Positions 35,253-41,695 of a stretch of 41,695 nucleotides of DNA are shown here, piece by piece. Numbering within the stretch: position 1 is the stretch's first letter; the number at the start of each line of letters is the position of its first letter. The stretch spans positions 1 through 41,695 of the forward strand of contig SHAT01000013.1 of assembly GCA_004213175.1 (NCBI GenBank), in the 5' to 3' direction. Below the pieces are notes generated by a model that was given only the letters and a program-made list of their open reading frames with translations, was not told the DNA's origin and searched no databases. The stretch is from Pseudomonadota bacterium (GTDB lineage: Bacteria > SAR324 > NAC60-12). The position numbers and the translations under genes are program-made.

Positions 35253-38114
35253 TCAATCCTCTTTTAAATAAAATTGATCTTGGTCGGGTTTTAGAGGCCT
35301 TTTTAACCATAATGGTCTCCTAAGACCTTCAGGACCAGGTGCAGGTCGAGTCTTTTTCAACCATCTATGGTATATTTCAGTCGATTTTTTCGTGTCAACA
35401 AAAACGTCCCCATAGTTATCATCTGGTTTTGCTTTTTCTATTCGTACTTTCTGATGCCAGCAATGCATCCCGCTTATAGGGTCTGGATGTACTGCGTGAG
35501 TGATATTTTGGTGAACCCCTCCATCTCGCCAGAAAATTCTTTTTAGATCTTTATCTTTTCCTTTTCTGGGTTTAATCCCTGAAAGAACATTCATCTTCCA
35601 TTTACCATCGCCTTGCTCTTGAATATCAACCAAATTTGTAGACCACAAATTAGCTTCGGGGTCCTGAGAACGTCTCCATCTACCTATGTGGTGGGAGCAT
35701 GCAACGACCCCAGGACGCATACCTTCAGTTGCCCAGACACGAACGACAAAATATCCAATTTCAGTATTTACTCGTGCCAAATCTTCTGTTTCGAAACCCA
35801 GTCTTTTTGCATCCGAAGTATGCATCCATAATGGATTTTTGTTTGCAATTTCTACTAGCCATTTCGCATTAGCAGACCTAGAATGAATGAGTGTAGGGAG
35901 GCGATATGTTGGTACTAAAGGGAATTCTCCTTTGTCACGTTCCATTTCTTCCTCATGTACATGACTTTTGATGTATCCCGGCAAAGTATATTCAGGCCAT
36001 TTCCATTCAGAAAGAGTTTTCGAATAAAGTTCTTGTTTCCGAGATGGAGAATTAAATCCGATACAAGCTTTACCATTGGCCATAACTCCAACAGGCTTCC
36101 CTTCTTTCAATACCACACCATTAACTTTATCAACTCTTGTCCCTTTAAGTTCTTCTTCACTAAGATTTTTTCTAAAAAGTTCATATACTTCTTTTTTGAC
36201 TTCGTAAGCTCCATAACGACGCATGAAATCCAAAGGAGTCATATCTTCTTCCGCAGCCTTTTCGGGGAGTCCAGGAACATTTTCAAAAATGTATCTGTAA
36301 TATTCATCTATACGCAGTTTTTCTCCCTGACGATAAGGCGACTGAAAATGTTCTTTGATTCCTAGCTTTCCCTCTGGGTCGATACGCCAGGATAATTCAA
36401 TCCAAAACTCATCCTCCTCCCAAACTTCTCCAGGATTGCTTTGGTAGGTAAATTCTGGCTCTTTACCTTTCCGCCTTGCATATTCACGTAGTACCGGTTG
36501 ACGATAACCTATCCATAAACCTGAATGGGTTTCATAGCTTATTAAATCATGACGTTCCGATGAGTGTCCCATTGGAAGAACATAATCTGCAAAATAAGCT
36601 GTTTCATTCCAAGTTGGAGTAAGAGCGATGTGAAGTCCCATCTTATCCTCATCACGAAGGGCTTCTATCCAACTGAAACCATCAGGATAAGTCCAAACTG
36701 GATTGAAAACCCGGGTAAAGTATACTGACATTTTACCACGATTTTCTTTTAAAAAATGGGGGAGAAGAAAGCTTAATTCATAATGTGAAAGAGGATATTC
36801 TTTTGGAAAATGAAGTTCATTCCAAAATTTTTGTGCGGGAGGTTTACTACAGAGAGTGGGGTGAAACTTGTTCCAGGTATTTGGTAGAGTGCCTCCTCTA
36901 GTTCCTATACTTCCTGTCAAAACATTTAAGAATTGGAGGCAACGTGCTACCTGCCATCCTCCAAAATTTCCACTACTTGCGCTCCTCCAATTCATATTTG
37001 CAAAACGACTTCCAGCTCTTCCGATCCTCCTTGCAACATCTACAATCGTTTCAGCAGATACTCCACTTTCTTTTTCTGCGAAGTCTGGAGTAAATTCATC
37101 ATAGTGTTCAATTAATTTTTCAATTGCAGTTTCGAGGCTTATTTCTGCCCCAGGATGTTCTTCTTGCAACCATTGCTGCCAGTTAACCCAATTAGATAGG
37201 AATTCTTCATTATAGAGTTTTTCCATCAGGATGATTCTCGCCATCGCGAGTAGAACTGCAGCTTCAGTCCCAGGGTATGTAGCCATCCAATAATCTGCAC
37301 GACTAGCAGTATTTGAAAGACGAATATCCATGACTGCGATCTTAGTACCATTATTCTTGCTTTCAATGATTCGCTGAGCATGTGGATTGAAATAATGCCC
37401 CGATTCAAGATGAGCACTGATCAACAAAATAAAATCTGCATTAGCAAAATCGGGAGAGGTACGATCTACGCCATCCCAAATTGCATATCCGAATCTTGCT
37501 CCTGCAGAACAAATATTAGTGTGACTATTATGTCCATCAACTCCCCATGACTGAAGTATCCGATCCATATATCCTTCTGCACCAGGACGCCCAACATGAT
37601 AGGCTATTTCGTTGTTTCTTCCTTCTTCAATTGCAGAACGAATTCGGCTTGAAATGTCTTCCAGTACAGATTCCCAAGAGACTCTTTCCCATTTACCATC
37701 TCCACGTTTTCCTACTCTTTTTTGTGGATAAAGAATCCTTTCTGGATCCTCAATCTGATTAATGGTTGCAGGACCTTTTGCACAATTACGCCCCCGGCTT
37801 CCAGGATGATATGGATTACCTTCAAATTTACGGACTTTTCCTGTTTCGTGATCTACATAACTCAAAAGTCCACATCCTGATTCACAATTGAAGCATGAGG
37901 TAGGAATAATTGAATAACTCTTTTTTTCTTTCTTTGACCACCCTTTCGCTTCATATTCTTCCCAATTATCCCATTTCTCAGGTGGGGGGTAATCACTCAA
38001 TGGCCGTGGTTCTATCATTTCAGAAAAATGAGTCTTTTTTTCACTTAAATCTGGTATCAGGCCAATTCCCTGAGCCATTTTTTCAATCCATGTTGGATCA
38101 GGCTGCATTTTCAT
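35253..38114 (-). CDS. soeA: SoeA-like molybdopterin oxidoreductase catalytic subunit
   Basis: 953 residues of the DMSO-reductase/CISM family. N-terminal [4Fe-4S] motif Cys74-x2-Cys77-x3-Cys81 with Cys111 (SCFNCESGCG; GRNCAKGP). Cys202 in HTNICSAGARFG is at the usual Mo-ligand position. The molybdopterin-binding blocks follow, with a C-terminal domain near 720-900. There is no Tat leader, so it is cytoplasmic, as known for SoeA and unlike PsrA/PhsA/TtrA. Beside a complete dsr locus, which produces sulfite, the likely reaction is sulfite to sulfate. Other CISM substrates cannot be excluded by sequence alone. It follows the soeBC gene by 25 bases. Confidence 0.8.
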   Translation of the reverse strand: MKMQPDPTWIEKMAQGIGLIPDLSEKKTHFSEMIEPRPLSDYPPPEKWDNWEEYEAKGWSKKEKKSYSIIPTSCFNCESGCGLLSYVDHETGKVRKFEGNPYHPGSRGRNCAKGPATINQIEDPERILYPQKRVGKRGDGKWERVSWESVLEDISSRIRSAIEEGRNNEIAYHVGRPGAEGYMDRILQSWGVDGHNSHTNICSAGARFGYAIWDGVDRTSPDFANADFILLISAHLESGHYFNPHAQRIIESKNNGTKIAVMDIRLSNTASRADYWMATYPGTEAAVLLAMARIILMEKLYNEEFLSNWVNWQQWLQEEHPGAEISLETAIEKLIEHYDEFTPDFAEKESGVSAETIVDVARRIGRAGSRFANMNWRSASSGNFGGWQVARCLQFLNVLTGSIGTRGGTLPNTWNKFHPTLCSKPPAQKFWNELHFPKEYPLSHYELSFLLPHFLKENRGKMSVYFTRVFNPVWTYPDGFSWIEALRDEDKMGLHIALTPTWNETAYFADYVLPMGHSSERHDLISYETHSGLWIGYRQPVLREYARRKGKEPEFTYQSNPGEVWEEDEFWIELSWRIDPEGKLGIKEHFQSPYRQGEKLRIDEYYRYIFENVPGLPEKAAEEDMTPLDFMRRYGAYEVKKEVYELFRKNLSEEELKGTRVDKVNGVVLKEGKPVGVMANGKACIGFNSPSRKQELYSKTLSEWKWPEYTLPGYIKSHVHEEEMERDKGEFPLVPTYRLPTLIHSRSANAKWLVEIANKNPLWMHTSDAKRLGFETEDLARVNTEIGYFVVRVWATEGMRPGVVACSHHIGRWRRSQDPEANLWSTNLVDIQEQGDGKWKMNVLSGIKPRKGKDKDLKRIFWRDGGVHQNITHAVHPDPISGMHCWHQKVRIEKAKPDDNYGDVFVDTKKSTEIYHRWLKKTRPAPGPEGLRRPLWLKRPLKPDQDQFYLKED

Positions 38115-38139
38115 AGTATTTCTCTACTTTATTATAAAT

Positions 38140-39762
38140 TTAGCTCAAATGAATCATTTGAGGTGCAATGACCCAAATTCGAACTGAGTACCATAATCCA
38201 ATCAACACCAATAAGCCTGCAAAAGCAAGATTCATTGGAGCAATACTCGAAACCAGCATCAATAAAGGCAAAAAACTTCCAATTAATACTACTCCTCCCC
38301 AAAATTCAGATTTAAAAAAACCACTTGTTATGATTTTCACAGTACGGTGAGAGTCGACAGTGGGATGAGGAGTTATTAATTCAGCTGCAAGGGATAAAAT
38401 CTGTATCACCAATCCGCCAATCAGAATATTTTGCAAGTGAGGTATCATAGGAAAGATTGGTTTCCAGAAAAAACCTACAATCAAGAGAAGAGCCGATCCC
38501 CCCACAACTGAATGGAGCAGCATATGTAAAATCAAAAGTGGACTTTGCCAGAAGTCCCTTCCCTTTGCCTGTGAAAAAAGGAAAGCCGTGTAGATTGCAA
38601 GCAAAATTGCAAATAAAAGAATAGGCCACGTAAGCCAATTAGCCCATTCACCATAACCAAATAAATGTGCTCCTCCCAATAATGTTACCAATCCACCGAA
38701 GACTGAAATTATATAGCCCCCTTTGACTAACCACGACTTCCAGTGGGGTCTCAAAAGTACATACAAAAAGCGAGTTGGTTTATCCAAATCGATTATCAAA
38801 AGAATTCCCGTTGCTCCTAGAAAAAACAATGATACCAATGAAGTTACCCAAATAGCCTGACTTGATAGATTTATCAAGCCGAATTGGTTAAGTGTTAATG
38901 ATAACCCTAGAACTCCTGCTGATAGAGCTTTTGTAAGGATGTACCCTGCTACTTCCCAGCCCCAAAGAATTCCTTTAGAAGGAGAATCATAAACCCTCTT
39001 GGCTGGCTGTGCACCTCCACTCAATCGACTTTTACCAGAGAGAACTTTTTCGATATTTTCCACACCTGATGATTTTTTTTTGTTTTCATAGATTTTTTGA
39101 ATTGAATCAAAACCAAGACTAAAAAAATTTTCTTTTCCAGAATGGTGTCCTACTCCTAAAGATTGAGAGCCCCATAAACTTTTGCCAGATTGCTCTGTCT
39201 CAAGAGGCTTTAAAGAAACATCGTCACCCTCCACGTAAAAAAGCTTTGGGCGTGTTCCTTTTTCAGGCTTTCTTACAGTTACTTGTTGTCTTGAAATTAG
39301 ATTGGAAATTTTTGAACCTTTTTGCTCCAAATCTCCGCACACAATCGCTGATGTTGGGCATACATTAACACAAGCCGGTTCAAGTCCTACATCTATTCGA
39401 TGCGCACAGAAGTTACACTTAGCTGCCGTATGGGATTCAGGATCTATGTAGATTGCATCATAGGGGCATGCCTGAGTACATGATTTACAACCTATACAAC
39501 GGTCATTATTAAAATCTACTATTCCGTCAGGACGAGTGTAGAGAGCCCGCGTTGGGCAAATTTCGACACATGGAGCATGTTCACAATGGTTGCACCTCAT
39601 CACGGAAAAAATACGGCGGGTATCCGGGAATTGGCCTTTTTCAACGTACTTGACCCAAGTACGATTAACCCCTATCGGGACATCATGTTCTGCTTTACAA
39701 GCAACCGTACAAGCATGACAACCAATACAATTTCGATTGTCGATTACAAAACCAAAATTCAA
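38140..39762 (-). CDS. SoeB-SoeC fusion: ferredoxin-type subunit joined to NrfD-type membrane subunit
   Basis: 540 residues starting at TTG 39762, with AGGG four bases upstream; no in-frame ATG is available nearby. Residues 1-180 form a four-cluster ferredoxin subunit (CIGCHACTVAC, CNHCEHAPCVEICP, CIGCKSCTQACP, CNFCAHRIDVGLEPACVNVCP). Residues 190-265 are a low-complexity linker. From about 265 to the end lie eight or so membrane segments of the NrfD/PsrC type (IDLDKPTRFLYVLLRPHWKS, AELITPHPTVDSHRTV). SoeB and SoeC are normally separate proteins. The fused form would receive electrons from SoeA and reduce quinone. Confidence 0.85.
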   Translation of the reverse strand: MNFGFVIDNRNCIGCHACTVACKAEHDVPIGVNRTWVKYVEKGQFPDTRRIFSVMRCNHCEHAPCVEICPTRALYTRPDGIVDFNNDRCIGCKSCTQACPYDAIYIDPESHTAAKCNFCAHRIDVGLEPACVNVCPTSAIVCGDLEQKGSKISNLISRQQVTVRKPEKGTRPKLFYVEGDDVSLKPLETEQSGKSLWGSQSLGVGHHSGKENFFSLGFDSIQKIYENKKKSSGVENIEKVLSGKSRLSGGAQPAKRVYDSPSKGILWGWEVAGYILTKALSAGVLGLSLTLNQFGLINLSSQAIWVTSLVSLFFLGATGILLIIDLDKPTRFLYVLLRPHWKSWLVKGGYIISVFGGLVTLLGGAHLFGYGEWANWLTWPILLFAILLAIYTAFLFSQAKGRDFWQSPLLILHMLLHSVVGGSALLLIVGFFWKPIFPMIPHLQNILIGGLVIQILSLAAELITPHPTVDSHRTVKIITSGFFKSEFWGGVVLIGSFLPLLMLVSSIAPMNLAFAGLLVLIGLWYSVRIWVIAPQMIHLS

Positions 39763-40063
39763 AAAACCCTCTTTTTCATATAAGACAATAGGATGAAATC
39801 AGGATTTACATTCAAATTCTGATTTCATAAATTTAAAATATTTGTTTAATTTTTATCCTAAAATAATCGTTCCTTTTAGCAATGATTAAATGTCTGAAAT
39901 TTTGATTAATAGTTCAAGACATAAATCGTATTTTTTGAATTTAATAGTTAGATCTAAACCAGCTTGTGGAATAAGGGTGTAAATTTTACACTTGTCTGTT
40001 TGTAGGCCTGCGAATAGAGTCATGTGACATTTTTTTAAAACAATCGTGAAATGGACTAATTTG
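39763..40063. other. Divergent intergenic region between soeBC and the dehydrogenase gene
   Basis: 301 bases separating two divergent genes, so it should contain promoters for both. It holds the inverted repeat listed at 39793-39828. Elsewhere it is AT-rich, without a convincing gene. The 63-codon frame at 39886-40077 has no family pattern and overlaps the start of the dehydrogenase gene. Confidence 0.4.
39793..39828. promoter_or_regulatory. Inverted repeat upstream of soeBC
   Basis: ATGAAATCAG (39793-39802) and CTGATTTCAT (39819-39828) are exact reverse complements. Inside them, after one mismatch, ATTT pairs with AAAT, giving a long imperfect hairpin with a 6-base loop. It lies about 31-66 bases upstream of the soeBC TTG, in the divergent promoter region. 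An operator is the likeliest reading. Confidence 0.45.
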
Positions 40064-41695
40064 ATGAAATCACACACACAGGTTGCAGTTATTGGAGGCG
40101 GAGTAGTAGGCTGTAGCGTCCTCTATCATCTCACAAAACTAGGTTGTAAAGACGTTATATTGCTTGAACGTGCTGAACTTACATCCGGTTCGACATGGCA
40201 TGCCGCTGGGGGAATCCACACCATCAACGGAGATCCGAATGTTGCAAAATTGCAACAGTACACGATTGAGCTTTACCAGGAAATTGAGAAAATTTCAGGA
40301 CAAGAAATCGGCCTGCACATGACAGGAGGAATAATGTTAGCGGCTACTCAGGAACGTTTTGACTGGCTTAAAAGTATGCATGCCAAAGGAGCATACCTCG
40401 GAATGGAAACCGAAATAATCAGTGCCAGAGAAGCAGCTGAAATTATGCCTCTCATCAATCCGGATCATTTTGTGGGCGCACTATATGACCCAATAGAAGG
40501 CCACCTTGATCCCACAGGAACAACCTGGGCTTACGCCAAGTCTGCCAAAAAACAAGGAGCGGAAATATATCATGGTGTACGAGTAAACGATTTACTTCTC
40601 CAACCCGATGGTGGATGGCGAGTACTTTTAGAAAACAGAGACAATCAAGAAAAACATGAAATTCATGCGGAACATGTAGTCAACGCTGGGGGTCTCTGGG
40701 CAAGGGAGGTTGGACGAATGGTTGGCTTGGAGTTACCTGTGCTTGCAATGGAACACATGTATTTGATGACAGAAGATATGCCTGAAGTAGCGGAGTTTAA
40801 CCAACAGAAAGGCCATGAAATTCCAGGCGCAGTTGATTTCGACGGTGAAATCTATTTGCGCCAGGAACAAATGGGGATGCTGATGGGGACTTATGAAAAA
40901 TACTGTAAACCGTGGTCACCTAAAGAAACACCATGGGATTTTGGACAGGATTTATTGCCCCCTGATTTGGATCGCATTGCTCCGTCACTTGAAATAGGCT
41001 TTAAGCATTTTCCGGCGTTCGAAAATACTGGAATTAAAAAAGTCATCAACGGACCCTTCACCTTCGCACCGGACGGGAACCCATTAGTCGGTCCAATTCG
41101 TGGACTCCCTGGATTTTGGTGCGCATGTGCGGTAATGGCTGGATTCAGTCAAGGAGGTGGTGTCGGACTGGCTCTGGCAAATTGGATGATCGAAGGAGAT
41201 CCAGGATTTGATGTGTGGGGCATGGACGTAAGCCGTTTTGGCGACTGGGCTACGCGGCTATATACTAACGCCAAGGTACAAGAAAATTATTCTCGCCGCT
41301 TTTCAATTCGTTTTCCAAATGAAGAACTTCCAGCAGGACGACCGCTGCGAACTACGCCGATTTACGATAAATTGATTGCCCAAGGTGCAATAATGGGTGA
41401 ATCTTTCGGTTTAGAAGTACCACTCTGGTTTGCACCAAAAGGTGTTGAGGATCATTTTTCATGGAGACGTTCTACCGATTTTGAACATATTGCAACAGAA
41501 GTTAAGGCCGTACGTCAAGGAGTGGGCTTGCTTGAAATTTCTGGATTTGCAAAATATTCCATAGTTGGTTCAGGAGCTGCTGATTGGCTGGATAAAATTT
41601 TGGCTTGCCGGATTCCAAAACCCGGACGTATGACACTTGCGCCGATGCTCAACCAGAAGGGAAAACTGATTGGAGATTTTACTCTCTCAAATATC
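40064..41695 (+). CDS. Dimethylglycine/sarcosine dehydrogenase-like flavoprotein (partial, 3' end cut)
   Basis: 544 residues from ATG 40064, open to the window end. FAD-binding VAVIGGGVVGCSVLYHL (7-23). The SGSTWHAAGG motif has His46, the residue that holds FAD covalently in mammalian dimethylglycine dehydrogenase. A DAO-type domain continues to about 390 (FTFAPDGNPLVGP). The beginning of the GcvT/aminomethyltransferase-like domain follows (LPAGRPLRTTPIYDKL; GVGLLEISGFAKYSI). These enzymes demethylate N-methylated glycines and pass the methyl group to folate. It is transcribed away from the sulfur cluster, so it is probably unrelated to it. Exact substrate uncertain. Confidence 0.85.
   Translation, partial: MKSHTQVAVIGGGVVGCSVLYHLTKLGCKDVILLERAELTSGSTWHAAGGIHTINGDPNVAKLQQYTIELYQEIEKISGQEIGLHMTGGIMLAATQERFDWLKSMHAKGAYLGMETEIISAREAAEIMPLINPDHFVGALYDPIEGHLDPTGTTWAYAKSAKKQGAEIYHGVRVNDLLLQPDGGWRVLLENRDNQEKHEIHAEHVVNAGGLWAREVGRMVGLELPVLAMEHMYLMTEDMPEVAEFNQQKGHEIPGAVDFDGEIYLRQEQMGMLMGTYEKYCKPWSPKETPWDFGQDLLPPDLDRIAPSLEIGFKHFPAFENTGIKKVINGPFTFAPDGNPLVGPIRGLPGFWCACAVMAGFSQGGGVGLALANWMIEGDPGFDVWGMDVSRFGDWATRLYTNAKVQENYSRRFSIRFPNEELPAGRPLRTTPIYDKLIAQGAIMGESFGLEVPLWFAPKGVEDHFSWRRSTDFEHIATEVKAVRQGVGLLEISGFAKYSIVGSGAADWLDKILACRIPKPGRMTLAPMLNQKGKLIGDFTLSNI

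Noticed and set aside
35253-38114. SoeA as polysulfide, thiosulfate or tetrathionate reductase
   Set aside because: No Tat leader is present, so it should be cytoplasmic, and it lies beside a sulfite-producing Dsr locus. Sulfite oxidation fits better, but the family assignment is not proven by sequence alone.
39886-40077. 63-codon minus-strand frame
   Set aside because: It has no family pattern and no clear ribosome binding site, and it runs into the start of the divergent dehydrogenase gene.

Overview
The window looks like chromosomal DNA of a marine sulfur-oxidising bacterium of the SAR324 (Lambdaproteobacteria, formerly marine Deltaproteobacteria) type. This is inference from three things seen together: AT-rich sequence, a reverse-type dissimilatory sulfite reductase (dsr) locus with delta-like features, and a myxobacteria-like polyunsaturated fatty acid (PUFA) synthase. 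No rRNA, tRNA, CRISPR array, insertion sequence or phage gene was seen.

Layout. 1-7548 (+): the tail of an unidentified gene, then a 2387-residue PUFA synthase subunit (KS-CLF-AT and four hot-dog units). From 39762 down to 7608, every convincing gene is on the minus strand. In transcription order they are: soeBC fusion, soeA, tusA, dsrN, dsrC, dsrA, dsrB, dsrL, an unknown 123-residue protein, a TauD-like dioxygenase, dsrE, dsrF, dsrH, a TrpD-like protein, an RsbRD-N protein, dsrM, dsrK, dsrJ, dsrO, dsrP, dsrE2, a second tusA-like gene interrupted by one in-frame TGA, a YeeE/TsuA transporter, a beta-propeller lipoprotein, soxY, soxB, soxZ, a cytochrome c, a DUF302 protein, a SCO1-like protein, a DUF255 thioredoxin-fold protein, a BamE-like lipoprotein and a lone DsbD-alpha domain. 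At the right edge (+) is the start of a dimethylglycine/sarcosine dehydrogenase-like gene, cut by the window end.

How the genes fit together (inference from known families). SoxYZ/SoxB and TsuA would handle thiosulfate outside or entering the cytoplasm. DsrE2, TusA and DsrEFH would pass sulfane sulfur to DsrC. DsrAB with DsrL would oxidise persulfidated DsrC sulfur to sulfite. DsrMKJOP would return electrons to the quinone/periplasmic pool. SoeABC would oxidise sulfite to sulfate. DsrN amidates siroheme. No dsrD was seen, and dsrL plus dsrEFH are present, which supports the oxidative direction.

Most notable points. (1) A complete TusA-length reading frame at 17719-17955 carries a single in-frame TGA at a position where I believe relatives can have Cys, followed by a hairpin that fits bacterial SECIS rules: a candidate selenocysteine TusA. 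(2) The soxY product has the C-terminal GGC arm but also the full set of superoxide-reductase (desulfoferrodoxin) iron ligands. (3) Unassigned or unexpected genes sit inside the dsr run: a 123-residue protein, TauD-like, TrpD-like and RsbRD-N proteins. (4) There are several near-perfect inverted repeats in front of transcription units.
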